64,000 nucleotides of DNA, from contig NC_003279.8 of assembly GCF_000002985.6 (NCBI RefSeq), positions 4,898,001-4,962,000 on the forward strand, read 5' to 3'. This document shows, piece by piece, positions 33,819 to 48,200 of this stretch (positions are counted from its first letter, which is position 1; every line of letters begins with the position of its first letter). The DNA is from Caenorhabditis elegans (lineage: Eukaryota; Nematoda; Chromadorea; Rhabditida; Rhabditidae). Under the pieces are notes generated by a model. That model had not been told where the DNA came from. It made no database searches and worked only from the letters and a program-made list of their open reading frames with translations. A program made the position numbers and the translations under genes.

Positions 33819-36261
33819 GTGCATAATTTTCATAATTTGTACAATATATTTTGGTTTTTAAAATTTAAAATTAAAATTTGTCTCTTTTCTGAGAAGCAAA
33901 ACTTCTAAAACATTTTAAAGGCTTTTGAAAGCATTTTAGCATTTTTAAAAAGTTTCACTGTCACAGAAAAGGTTCTAGGTTTGTTTATAATAGAGTCTAA
34001 TTGTTTATTTTATTCTCTTTTTTCTTTAGAATTTGGTTTTCTTTTCGTTATCGAAACACAAATATTCCTGTTATATAATTTTTTTTTCTTTTTTTTTTCA
34101 TTTTGAACTTTTAATCTTTTTGCATGCAGTTTCCTTTCTCTGCTAATTTTATTTGTTTATCAATAACAATTTTACTTTTTTTTTCTGCACTTCCGTCTTC
34201 TCCTATTACTTATGCGCAGGAAAATCCTTTTTTGAAATCGGCACAGAAACGCGCTCCACGGCCATACGATTGAGTTTACGATTTGCCGCCAAATACCTAA
34301 CGAGACCCATGGTTCGAGGGAGAGGCGTAGAGCGCATTTCCATGTTAATTTCAGAATGGTTTTTATGCGTCCCTATAATACTAATTTTGTCTACATTTTT
34401 TCACGTGTCAAGCAAATTTCTCTAATTCTTCTAAATCTCGAATCTTCTGAACTTTTTCCGAACTCTCCCCCTGTTTTTACAAAAACAAACGTCATAAAAT
34501 ATTCATGACCCTCCGCAAAGACCCTTTTTCGGGTGGCACCAGATGGACCATTTGAGCTCTCAAGTCTTTTGGAAACTGCATCGAAAATGAGATGTCCTTC
34601 GAGAGAACGGGATTATTTTGGGCAGCTTTTGAGCTGATTGATCTACTTAATTAAACGACGGGATGGATTGTTTTTCGTTCGTTCGAATTCGTAAATATTA
34701 TATTTACAAGGATGTTTTAAGACATACTGAAGCTTCAGAATAAATCCCTTTTTGGTAGAAAATTGAGAGAACACACAAGATGTATAGAAATTTGAGGAAA
34801 TTTTCAAAATCAGCGCAAATAGTTGCTTCTTCTAACAAGAAAAGGACACCTCCCCTTTTCCGGACCAAATTGAAGAAAGGACGACTTCTTCTTCGTTCTC
34901 CTCTCGCTTCGTCGCCATCGTGGACTGGCCAGTTAAAGTAGCCAAGCACTCGTCCCGTCACTCCGCATCTCTACCACGCTCTTCGGTTGCCATACTTACT
35001 CAACGCATGCGCATCCAGTTACTCGCCATTGCACACACGGCTACAATAGCGAGGCAGTACGGCAGGCTGTGGAGAGCGGTCAGAGATATTGGCCTGACCC
35101 GCTTTCCTTCCCTTTGAATGTGTGTACGTCCCCGTCCTGTGCTACACACGGGTAGCAGCTCTCCAGGGCTCACACACATGAGTTATTTCATCGGTTTTTC
35201 TTGGACTGGTCAACAATGGCCACCTGGTGGAAATTGAAAGTGACAGTTCAATCTCAAGGTTTCTCCTACCGTCTTCCATCATCGCTATCTCTGCTGCCAT
35301 TTCATTTCCGACTGTTGGTCGCAATCGGCGCCATCATCGTCTTGAACCTGAGTCACTCCCTTCCTTCCCTGTCCTTTTTGTTTTTTTTTCTTTTATAAAT
35401 GCCTACCTGCCTCGTCCAGAACATATCGATTAATTGCCAAAGGTCGATCATATAGGTGCTATGCTGAACGCCAACAACCCAAATGCAATTGTACACAGAT
35501 TGAACACAATGCTTTGTTGTTTGCACACTCCTACTGTTACCAAGTACGGTTCTTTGCACTTCCTCACATCTATACACCTGATGGTTTCCTAGATTTCGAA
35601 AAATGACTCACACTTGCAATTAGTGTTTCTACCGTTTGTGTAATCTCGTAATCAAAGAGGAATCAAATGCAACAACATGACTCTTCTTATCAAAGAGGAT
35701 GAAATGTTTCTGTTTCGGCACTTTCAAGATTCTTTCTATTAGATTAGAACTCAACTCATATCCCCAGACACCACTTTGATGCAGAAGGGTCTTTCCCGAA
35801 ATTGGGGAATAATTTGGAAAAATTTCAATACTTTGAAATAATTGTACAATTAGGTAAACTAATAGTTGTCGTTCCTCTTTATTACACATTCTCCCTTTTT
35901 TACACACGTGTTTTCCCAGTGTTCGGATATGAGGATATGATATGACAGATATTCGACGTGTTTCGTTGTAAACGTTAGGCTCTCGAAGGTGCCGACCGTC
36001 GTGTTACACTCTGAACTTATCTTTTTTTTCTTTTTTTCTTGTTCATTTCTGTCTTCGAATTCTTCGAAGGATTTCTTGAAAATATCCCGGAAGCCGTATC
36101 CATTTCCGTCTTTGATCATGCTCTTGAAACAATTGCTTTTCCTATTTTTTTCTTCCATCGCGCCTGCCGTCCTCAACAATTCATGGCTCTTTTTGCTTGT
36201 TCTCCATCCCTTTGACATTCCCTTATATATTTCGAAATCTTGCTCTCTTCTGTTGCAGATA
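33819..36261. promoter_or_regulatory. Intergenic region upstream of dip-2
   Basis: This 2.4-kb region contains T-rich DNA (33819-34190), a truncated foldback repeat at 34243-34345, and a GC-richer, less repetitive section at 34860-35350 that may be regulatory or contain a noncoding exon. The dip-2 exon is entered through CTGTTGCAG at 36251-36259, so an upstream noncoding exon or trans-splicing is expected. The frames seen are not supported as genes. Confidence 0.45.
34243..34345. repeat. Internally deleted foldback element
   Basis: Starts CAGAAACGCGCTCCACGG and ends GAGCGCATTTCCATG, the termini of the 13000-13320 element. The right arm with CTAACGAGACCCATGGTTCGA is retained, but most of the left arm and the centre are missing. 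Confidence 0.7.
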
Positions 36262-39200
36262 ATGAATGATCCGGACACACTGCCCGACGAAGTTCGGGAA
36301 AAGTTGGCCGAGCTCGACTTGGAGCTGAGCGAGGGGGACATCACCAAGAAGGGGTACGATAAGAAACGGGATGCGCTTTTGGCGCCTTTTAAGAGTCTGC
36401 GGGCAGCAAATGGTAAGGGTTATTTGGAATTTAAAAAATCGAAAATTAATTGTTTTAAATTGAGTTGAAAATAGAAAAATAAATCAAATAAAAAATTCTA
36501 CATAATTCTACGAAACTGTCCATTGTGGAGTGGATTTTTCCACTATTTTTCATCAAAAATTAATGTAAAAATGCTGAATACAATTGAATTTAACGGAAAA
36601 TAGCTTCAATTTCGGATTAATGCAGAAAATTAAAACATTCAACAATTTTTGATTTTGAAAACTATTTTTGAAAGTATTCTGCAAAGAAAATTGCTTTTTG
36701 TTTCTAATTTTAACTTAAAATTTTTACAAGTTTTTTTTTTCAGAAATATTTAATATTTATAGAAATCACTCACAAAGTACAGTAATCCAAACGATAAAAA
36801 TTTAAAATTTTTAACTTCAGTTAGTAATTTTAAAAATTCATTTAAAAAGTAATCTGCAAATAAAGTGTTTTTAGAAATACATTTATAATTTTTAACTAAG
36901 TTTTTTCCACAGAAATATTGAATTTAAAAAAAATTGCTCAATATATATTTTGTGACGAAGCAAATTTTTATATGCTCCTTTTTTCCTTTAAAAACTAAAA
37001 TTAGAAATTTTTTTAACATGAAAACATGAGTCACTTTTCACCAGGAAATTGGGAAGTTTCGCCATTTTTTTGTTGAAAAATTAAATCTGAAAAAATTATT
37101 TGCAGCACTTCACGCCGAACAATCATCAGCTTCACCGAATTCTCGGTCAAATCGTAGAAATCAACGGAGAGTTACTCAAGATGATGACAGATATCATTCT
37201 GGTGAGAGAGAATTTAATATATTTTCAGGTTTTCAAATAATTTGTTTCATTTCAGAAATCCGAGTAGAAGCAGTTCATCAAGCATTAGCCGAGTATTCTG
37301 ATGGTCGGAAGCTTGGACCACAACCAGTAAAACCGCATCGACGAAATGGAACATCTGTGAGCAGATCGTCGAGCGCTCAAAAAAGCAAACGATCGAATCA
37401 CTCGGGAAGAAGGATGTTGTCGGGTAAGATCCTTGGCAAAAGTGGAACACGTGTGAATGTTTTTTTGGCGGGTTAATCGAACATGTTTTGTCATTTCTGC
37501 CATCGTCTAATTGCCCATTGGGAAAACCGGAAGGATTTAGGAAACCATTGAGCTCTCTTCCACTTTACGCACTTGTTTCGTGAGAGAATCTTTGCACTTT
37601 TCGTTTGTTCTACTAGTTGTATCTATAAATATATTCGAGGTTTCGGAGGAAATCTCAGAGTTCTAAAATTGAGAAATACAGAAAAATTGCAGAATACAAA
37701 ATCTTTAAAAAATGGCTTAAAAACCCTATTTTTTCACACGAAAAGCTCGCTTCTAAAACTTGATCTGAAGAATTTTTAATTAATTGCCTATCTTTCACGG
37801 ATTTTCATAAAAATCACGACTTTTGCTATCTTTGTACGTGAATGTTCTAGATTAAACTACCGTATACCCAGAAAAATAAAAATAAAATTTCCTACAATAT
37901 CTTAACCCCGACTAGCCTCTGAAAGCAACAAAATTGAATTATAAATGCATTACCGTAGAACCATACATTTCAATTGTAGATTTATGAGAGAAAAACGATT
38001 GAAAAAGCGCAAACAGTACACAGTTGGCAGACAAAGTGAAAGTCGAGTATTGTACACGTTACTTTTCCGCCGCCACCGCCGACACTACTGATCCACGCGG
38101 ATTTTTGATCTTCTCATGTCGATTAATGTTGTCCTCAAGTGCCATATGATTGGAGGAGATGGGGGAATTTTGCATCACTTACACACACACACTCATCGAT
38201 TTTATGATCATTCCGGCCCCGTCAGTGGCGGTCGTCTGAGCACATTAGTAGTAGCTGCTCCGCAAGACGAAGAAGCTTCTTCCTCTTTCTTCTTCCTCTT
38301 CTTAATCAACTTCTGCTCGTTTCTACTTGGTTTTCGTTCATTTGTCCTCCGTCCTTTCCTCCCTTCATCTCAACTACTCAATATATCGGATATCGTCCCC
38401 TCGCTTTGCTTGCTGCGTCTCTTTCAAATTGTACCTAACTCTACGAATCGCACTTGTCGCGTCTGATCAAGTCATTGAGTAGTAGTGGGAGATAGAAAGG
38501 AGAGTCCAGCAGTTAAAACTATTGTGATGCTGCTACTACACACTTTTTGTGTCGATTTCGATCGGATCCGTTTCGCTTCGATTCGTTTTCGCCTTTGTGC
38601 TGCCTGCCAAATGGTCTCTTCGACCATTTTTCATCTTACTAGTAGATTTTGGCAACTTGTCTATGGATAACGCCCACAGCCGAATCCTGAGTTTTTTGAA
38701 AATTTCAAAATTCAAACTTTGGAAATTTTTTACGGCACAGCTCTCTTTTTCAAAACTATCAAGTATCTACAGACTATAGTTCAAGAACATAATGCGCTTT
38801 CCGCTATCTCACTATAGGGTACCGTACTCCACGATCCTGCTTTTGATACTCGTCTGGAGAAAGTCGTGGTAAAGTACCAGTTCCCAAATTTTTTCATAGC
38901 TCCAATTTTTGGAATATCTGGTCACCTACGGTAGTTTTTCTGAAACCACCCCGCAGTATCCAGTATATATGTATATATAGGTTATATTGTTCTTTTCCTA
39001 CCTATAGAACTGCCGTAGAGGGAGGGACTGGTTTGTTTGTTTGATTAGACCTCCATTTCCGCCCAGCCGCCCGCCACCGTTCTCACAAAAGTTCTCAAAA
39101 GAAATGACGGCAGGAGAAAAAAACGTCCTTTAGTAATGGAAGTCGACCTTTTTTTCGTTATTTTTTCAATTTCGGAACAATTTGGTTTTCCTTTTTTTAT

Positions 39201-42200
39201 TGTGCTCATTTTCTCTAACATTCCTTCCCTCCACAACTTTCAACAAGACGTTCTTCTTTCGTTATCTGATATTTCAAAATCTCTACCAGACGTCACTTTC
39301 GCACTCTCAAAGACACCGGAAACTCCCCCACTGTTCTCAATGAATCAGCGTCTTGGTGCATCGGAAATTGGTTTTTCTCGTGGATTTCTTTAGATTACAG
39401 ATCTAATTAAAAGTTCGATGAACTCATTTTCTACATACGATTCTCGGGCTCGAAATTTATTTTCGAAAAAATCGAGCCCGTAAATCAACAAGTACAGTAG
39501 TCACTTAACGAATTACTGTAGTTTTGCACGAAGAATCTATTCAGTAGAATTTAATTTTTTCTAACTATCCTCGTTTTCTTTCAATTATTCTCCATATCCA
39601 AGTACATGTACGTTACACCCTCTTCATCGTTCAAAACGTTTCTTGGTGTAACCGAGTAATTACTCTGATGTTTCGTTTGCATCCCCCTTCATTAATTCCG
39701 CCTTCTCAAATTCTCAACTTCATCTCCATCTCAATTACTCTAACTCTTCCAGTATGAATACCTAAAACCATGATAATCGCGGTTACATCGGTTCGAAACG
39801 CGAAAGTTCCGCCAGATGGTCCGACTTCGCCACCGATACCTTCAAGTCCGAAATTCGACGCGAACGTCGGATTTCCGGCGCAAAGAAGCCCTTCGACACC
39901 ATCCGTTCATCGGCGGATATTTCCACCGTCGGGTGTTGCTCGTACACCTTCATCACAACTACCTCCTTCTCCAAAACTGAGTAGAACACCGAAGATGGCG
40001 CGGAAGGCAGTGCCAGCGTCACCATCAATGTCATCTCCACAGATTACTAAATTACGGGTTAACGGACGAATTATTCGGGTTACTGCTATCAGGCAATCGG
40101 CTTATTGTAAGTAATGGAAAGTTGGAAGATTGCCTGAAATGGGGCGGAGAAGCTAATTTTAATTTAAAATTTAAAATCTTTAAATAAAACATTTTTCAGA
40201 TTCATCATCAGAAGACGAAGACAGTGTGAATGGTGGAACACTGGGAAGGAAGGATTCAACACTTACACGTCCACCACAGACAGCACCACGGACGGCTTCA
40301 CTCGGTGAGAAATCGAAATAAATTCAAGTTTTCTGGGAAAATTGAAAATCGAAACAACAAAGTTCAGAAAATAAACCATAAAATTCAATTTTTAACCAAT
40401 TTTGTGTATGTTGATGAAAAAAAAACAAATAACTTTTATCTAAAAACTTTTATCTAAAAATAACTTTTATCTAAAAAAAAATATACCTCTTTTATTATCC
40501 AGACGCGAAATTTTGTGATTTTTGCACCGAAAATACGGTATATTACAGTAATCTTTAAAGGCGCACATCCTTTTGCATTCAACAGTTTGTCGTGTCGAGA
40601 CCCGGTACCGTACCTTTGCGCAAAAATCGCACAGTTTTACGTCTGGGTAATCTCTTCATTCCAACATCATACTAGCGCACTTTTATCGCCTTTTTCAAAT
40701 GTCAACAAGATATAAAATGTATATCGTTGTGCTTATCAAATATGCATATTTCTATATACATCCGAAAAGAAAACCTGTTTTTCTGTATTGCAGTGTCAAA
40801 TAAGAATAAGAAGGAGACATTGGCATCGACGTCAGATGCGGCGGCAGCACCTCCACCGCCGATTTCAAGAAATACTGCAGAACGACGTGCTGCTGCTGCT
40901 TCAGGTGGTGGTACAAGGAAAGAACGAGCTGTAGAGGATATGCTTCGACTTGTTCAAGAGAATCGAGATCGGCATGATGTGAGTTTTCGAATTTTAAATT
41001 TTGTGTAAAAAACAGAGTTTGTTTTTTTCTCATTTTTTGGGAAACTATTATCAAAATTCCAACTTTAAAAAACCACAGGAATAAATTTTTTAAATTTTAT
41101 TTTTCATTAGACCTACCAACTTTTAAAAAAACTTGAAAATACGAGACGAACAGCGAAATCGCTGGCATCTAGATAAATATTTTAACATTTGGATTTTAAT
41201 AAATTTAGGAAGTAGAGTAACGTTAATATTTTTTCTTTCCTTTCTGAAAAAATTTGCAAAAAATGTTCAAATGGCTAATTGGAAGAGAAAACCATTTTAA
41301 ACGTTTCCCAAAAAAAATCTTTGAATTTTGGCGATAAACGTTCAGATTTTTTTTTTGCAAAATTGAAAAAAACATTTTATAAAAGGAAATAAAAACTGAT
41401 TTAGAGGAAATTTAGGAATTCAGAAGTGTCGCTTTTGGGAATTCTAAATTTTGAAATTTTGAAAAAAAACATTTAAATGACTGTTGAGATTAGGCCAGAT
41501 CCATTTTCCAAATGGTTTTTCTTAAAAATTTTTTGGCTTTTTTCGATTTTCAATTTCAAAAACTTTAAATTTTCCCTCGATAATTTCCTATTTCAGCAAC
41601 AACAGAAGGACTATGGCGAGTATGTTCAGGCGAGAATCCGACCGAAGGCTCCTGGTGGAGAAGTGATTCGTGTTGCTCGGCAAGACTATCGAAATAGTAA
41701 GATTATTGTGACAGATGGCGATGCGATTCGAATTTCTCCACACAGAGAGGTTTGTTTTTATTTTCAAGATCTTCTGAAAATTCTGAACATTTTTCTGAAA
41801 AAAATTTCTAATTTTCCGTCATTTTCAGTGCAATTTACGAAAAAAAAACTAGAATTGTGGAATTTTTTTTCATGTTTTGTAGAGAAAAATTATTTACAAT
41901 CAAATTGTTTTATGGTCCGACACCTACCAGGTTCTGTCCCTTTTTTTTCATAGTGAGGTGCGCAACCCGGAAGATGTCGGACCATGGTAAACGATAGCCA
42001 CTCGATGAAATGAACGTTTTTTCTTCGCTAGAAAAACCCGAATTTTTTTGAATTTTGTTGCCTTTTTTTTTTTAGATAAAAGTTAGTGTTTCGAAGAAAG
42101 CTTCCGTCATTTTTCACAAAAAGCCACTCTTCCTGTGCTCCATTTAATGACCGCTATAAATCTTGATTGAGCCCATTAAACAATTACGATTACACTGAAA

Positions 42201-45200
42201 CACTATTTATTTCATTTTTTCAGGAAATTGAGACAACAATCGAAGAAACAACATCACTTCATAACGGACATGACGATGAAGCTGTCTATGTGAATACGAC
42301 GATTGGTGGAGCAGCACGGCCACCATCACCGAATGAGGGCCAAGATTATCAGAATGCTGTTTTACGTAGGTTTTTTGAATTATTTTTTAAAAGGACTTTA
42401 AAAAGTCCTTCCACAAAAAACATCAGCTGTGGAAAAAATTAACATTCTGGAAACTTTTTTGATGAAAAAATCGGATTTTTTTATTGAGAAAAAATAAATT
42501 TGAAATATTAAAAAAAAATTAAATTACCAACAAAAAAAAATCCAAAGTAAATCTTTTTCAAGCCAATTTTTCCCCGAGAAATCAGCAAAAACTGAAATAA
42601 TTTGCATAAAATTTTGCTGCGAATTCATTAATTTATATATACTCGAATATAGCCCAATAAAAATTAAAATCTTAAACAAAAATATTTCGGTAATTTTTGT
42701 CTGAATCTGTTTTTTAAAATGCTGAATCTGTTTTTTAAAATGCATAATTTAAAATGCTCACATCTAGCCGCGTTTCTACCGTAACCTACCGTACCTCATA
42801 CGTAGACTAAGATTTTACAATAATGGAAATATATGTTTTATTTTAACGAAATTACATATCAGATCAGTTTCAAACTTTTCAAAATCTTGAGCCACTCTCC
42901 CTAAACTCTTATTTTTCAGCTCTCAAGCAAGCGAAAGTCTCTTCGAAGATTCAAAATGTCGTAAATGCACTTCAGGTGAGTAACATCATTTTTAAAATGT
43001 TGAAAGTTTGTGACTTGAGAATCTAGGAGAAATCGTAAAAAAGTGAAACAGCTCAAAGAAAGTGCACGTGAAATACAACACTCTTCCTCCGAGACAGATA
43101 CATTTATCTTCCTGCAAAGAGAGTGAGAGTCCAGTAGCCGGCGGCAGGAGTCATTGACCAATTAGCTTCCCGAAAGTTTATACATTGGTTCTTCTCTCGA
43201 TCTATCTCTCCAACTTTCTCATTGAAAAATCCCGTGCTCTTCGTCGCTGGCGCCGCGTCCCAGATTTTTCTGATATTCCGACAAACGCAACAGCTGACCA
43301 TTGGGTTGGGCGCACTTGCTTGCCCCCTGGGTTCTCTCTGTGTGCATCGTCGATATCCGTCCGTTTATGCAATCCAATCCGTCCTTGCCTCCTGCTTCTC
43401 CTTCCCGCCCTCTTCTTGATCTCTCTCTCTCTCTCTTTCACTCGCCGGGATCACCGTGTTTCTCGAATCCTCTACACAAGTTTCCGTAATTTCTCTTTGG
43501 CTCTCTCGCGTCTTCCTGCAGTCGTCGGCGGCGCCGGCACATTCTTCCACATCACCGCCACCATCACACCACGCCCAGTGTTATTATTTCTTTTATTCCC
43601 GAAACAACTTTTCGGTTTCTACTCCTTAATTATTTTCTCTAATTATTTTGAAAAACCATGTCAACTGAACACCCATCTCGTGTCTACTTTCCCAGTATGG
43701 CACTGAGGAAGACTAGATATCTTCGGCAGACAGTTAGCTCTTCGGGACCTTCGATATTCAATCAGCATTCTCGGAAACTATCAAGTGAGAATCATAAAGA
43801 ATATCTTGCACAACTCCATTCTCGTAAAGCAGTATCTTTGAAAGAGAAGAAAGTAAAGCAACAAAGATCAGCAGAGGAGGGATACGCTTCATCGTCACCT
43901 TCTTCCGCGTCGCTCATTCCTTCGAGACCACCTATTCCCCGATATCACCATGTCTGTGAACCATCGTACGGTGACGAAGAAGACGTGGTGCTTGATGATT
44001 GTGCAACTATCACATCATCAGTTGACTTTATTCCTGGATTTGGTGCAACTCGAAATGACGAACAAATCCGAAGGCATCGGAACTTTGTGAAATGCTCTAC
44101 GGCTCCAAGCACATCAAGCACGGAAGACAGTTGTCATAGCCGTCGATGGTCATTTCGGAGTGAATCGAAGGATCGTAGACTTGCTGATGAAGATGATGAG
44201 ATGACGATCGGGTGGATACGGCAGAAGGGAAAGTTCAAGAAATGGAAACTAAATCAGACGATTCAAGCAATTGAAGAGAATCGACAGAAATTGGTTGGTT
44301 CTTCTTTTTCTATGATAGACATGTGATTTGATCTCGAGAAAATTATTTACTACTCTAGTTGAAACCTGGCTGTCAACATATCAAAGCGTTGTTTGTTAAA
44401 AATAATGTTATTTTAAGAATTATGAGAAGGTTCTCTGGTAGTTGAGCCCCCTGGTGAAATTTGGAAACTAAAATGTTGGCTATTTTTCTTTTTTTTCTTA
44501 ATTTTTTGTTCCAAACTGGCTCAAATTTCGGCGAACGGATCGCTATTTTTGCCACTTTTTTCTGTTTTTTTCTCGACAATATTTTACCACAAAGAAATAC
44601 GAGAATCTCACAAAGGTGAAGGTGCAAATTAACGATAATTAGCTTCTTCTCCGAACTGGTTAACCCGTTCATTTCCGCCCTTTCTCTCTGTCTCTCGTTT
44701 TCTACCTCTCGTGTGTCTTGAATTTCATGTTGTTCATCGGTTTTGTGTTTCCACTATACCTGTTGCCGCTGTGATCATCATCATCGTCGTTATAATAACT
44801 GGAGGATCTATGTCAAATGTCACTCCGCCGCTGTCGCTGTTGTCGTCTAATCAATCAGTAAATGTAATAGAATCCATGTTTTTTTTCTCATAAGTTTTTA
44901 AATTCAGTGTGTCTAACCTTTGTGCTTTTTATATGTAGTGCTCATTCTGCTGCAAAAGACATTTTGAGATTCAGAACCAGAACACGCTCACATGAAAAAA
45001 GTCTAAACGAAAACACGTGAAAATGGGGGTCCTAGATATCGAACACAGATGTTATCGTCTTCTTACTGGGCTTCATCCCTCTCTCTGCAAGAGTCCAGAT
45101 GCTCTTGATGAGTTTAGAGTTTTATGTTATGTTTATTGTGAGGGTGGAAGGAAACTCGTGGTGAGAGAGCCCAGAAACTTGAAGGTCAAAAAACAAGTAA

Positions 45201-48200
45201 TAAAAATGCTGTCATCAAGTTAATCTGCAGTCCTCGATGAACAACTGCCATGGCAGCTTTTTGCACTCGTATTTTCATTTAATTGTTGATAAGCATACTG
45301 TGCTATAAAAATGTTTTTATTGAGACATCAAAACAATTTGAGAAAATAACTCGTGGAATGCGAAGCATTTCGATCGTGACGTAGAGCACTGCTCACTCGA
45401 GCACTGCTCACTGGGATTTTTCGCCATATCTTACACGCATGGGTCTCGCCACGCTGTAACCGAGTTACAATACTCGCTGTCAGCGTGACGTGATCCATGC
45501 GCTTTGGATATGGTGAAAATTATCATCTTTAGACTTCTTCGTAATAGTTCAGCTCGTACTCTATCAATTAAATTGTGAAAAAACTGATTTTAAAGTAAAA
45601 CTGACACTTTTCAACTTTTCCCATTTCAGAGGCCGAGAAGCAAGCCATTGCAAGACTATTACAATGATGATGACGCCGAGTTGGAGGCGATGGCCAAAAT
45701 TCGAGATCCTGATGCTCCGAGACCCGAGGGAACTATCATGAATCCGGTTAGAGGAGAGGCAGCACATTCGAACACGAATAACACGATGCCTAGGAGTTTG
45801 GATAGGTAAGAATTTACTGAAATTTTGAAAGATTACGGTTGTCTCTAAACTTAAATAAACTAGTTTCAGCGCATTCCACCGATTCGGAACTACGGCGGCC
45901 AAAAACATTGCTGCAATGGTACTCGATCAATCCGCGAAACCTTCCACTCAACTAACATACGGAAAACTTCATAGCCGAGCTGGAAAAGTTGCATACATGC
46001 TTTTGACGAAAACCGTCCAAGTCAACAAAGATGGATCGAAGAATGTGATGTGTAAACCTGGAGATCGTGTTGCTCTAATCTATCCGAATACTCAACCTCT
46101 TCACTTTCTTGCCGCTTTCTACGGATGTCTTCAGGCTGGAGTCATCCCAGTTCCAGTTGAAATGCCATCCTCAAAACGAGAAGCTGGAATTGCTCAACTA
46201 GGATTTCTTTTAGGAAACTGTGGTGTAAAAGTGGCTCTAACATCGGAATCTTGCTACAAAGGTCTACCGAAGAAAGTGAACACATCGTCAACGTTCTCTG
46301 CTCCGTCTGGATCCAATTCACTGACTGGCACCAGCAGTGAGATTGTCGACTTTCGTGGATGGCCTCGACTCTGGTGGGCTGTCACTGAGCATATGGTAAG
46401 TACACAGAGAGGAGATGCTCCATTGATTTATCGTTTCTTTTTTCCAGTCAAAACCATCTCGCGACTGGACAGCTCCACCGCGATTAGCAGATGAGACAAT
46501 TGCATATATTGAGTATACGACTGGAAATGATGGAACTGTTAAAGGATGTTGTGTTACGAGGCAGGCTGTATTTGCACATTGTCGAGCACTCACAACTGCT
46601 ATGGAGTATAAAGAAGGTGAACATTCCGAGCAAGAGGACTGTCGAAAAATTTTTAAATTTTCAGAGAATCAGAAAATCGAAAAATTAAAAATTTTGATTT
46701 TTTCGGAAAATGAGCAACCGAAAAAAAGTTCAGTAAATTGACAGATTATTTCCAAATTTTATTTTCAAAATATTATATTTTTATGAAAGAAAACAAAATT
46801 AAAAATATTTTTTTTCCTTTAAAAAAAAAGAAAAATGACCGAAATTTAAAGATTTTTTTCGAGAAATCGAATTTTTTTTGAAATGCTGAAAATTCAAAAT
46901 ATCAACAAAAAATGAAAACCGAAAACGAACCTTTTTTGATTTTTTAAAGATTTTTATAAAATGTTGATGAAAAAGAAAACAATTAAAAAAAAGGAATTTT
47001 TATCTGTAAAAAAATGTTTAAAAAATATCGAAGAATCTAATTTTTTCCGTAGTGTCGGAAAATCGAAAAAAAAAATCTAAAGACATATTTTTTGATTTTC
47101 CACAAAAAAAAAAAACTTTATAAAAAAGAAACAAATTTAAATACGAAAATTGCCGATTTGCTAAAAAAAATCGAAAAAGCGACACCTTGTTGACAATATA
47201 GCTATTATTTCTAAACCACATGTTATATTTTCAGACGAAACAATGGTTTGTGTTGTGGATTTCAAACGAGAAGTCGGCCTCTGGCATGCGATCCTTGCTT
47301 CAATATTCAACGGAATGAAAGTAATATTCGTACCGTACTCGCTGATGAAAATGAATCCTGCCACGTGGATGCATATGGTATCCAAGTATCAGGCAACCAC
47401 TGCACTCGTCAAATCAAGAGATCTTCATTGGGCACTGCTAGCAACCAGAGATCATAAGGATATTTCGTTGGCTTCATTACGGACACTTCTAGTCGCTGAT
47501 GGAGCAAATCCTTGGTCACTCTCGTCGTGTGATGCATTTGCGGCCGCTTTTACTCCATCACCATACAGTCTACGTCCCGATGCAATGTGCCCGTGTGCTG
47601 GAAGTTCTGAAACTGGAACTATTTCGATTCGAAGACGTGGAAATGCTCAATTAGGGAGTCAAAGTGGGCGAGGAATTCTGTCAATGTCTGCGTTGAGTCA
47701 CTGTGTTGTACGGGTGGATACGGAGAATTCGTTAACTAGTTTGACACTTCAGGTTTGTTACTGGAAATATTTTAAAGTAGATAGTTTAGCGTGAATGGAG
47801 ATTTTCCACCTCCACCTTTAAACAATCAAAAAATAATAGATTTTTAAAATTTACTTAAATTTCAGGATGCTGGTCAAATAGTCGCTGGTGCCGTGGTTGT
47901 AGTAACTGCGATCGATGGATCCAACCGACTATGCCAGGCTGATGAAATCGGTGAAATTTGTGTTTCTGCCAACTCAACAGCTCAACTTTATTGGGCTCTC
48001 GATGGTCAAACACATCACACATTCAAAGTGGAACCAGTTGGAGAATATGGAAAACTTATCGGAGCTGTCAGATATGTCCGAAGTGGACTCATCGGATTTA
48101 TGGGTCCAGATGGAATGGTTTTCGTAGTGGCTCGACGTCAATCTCTTCTCGCTGTTTCTGGTCGTTATCACTCTGCTGATGACATCATTGCTACGGTACT

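Noticed and set aside
34309..34325. GGTTCGAGG resembling a tRNA T-loop
   Set aside because: Part of the foldback repeat; no acceptor stem or anticodon arm around it. I found no tRNA in the window.
37424..40199. Joining the dip-2 long form into the 39753 exon
   Set aside because: It would create an immediate in-frame TGA; phase fits instead with exon 40200.
43185..43706. 173-codon open frame overlapping the third dip-2 first exon
   Set aside because: Pyrimidine-rich, overlapped by frames on both strands, no family similarity; more likely promoter or 5' UTR of the 43658 exon.
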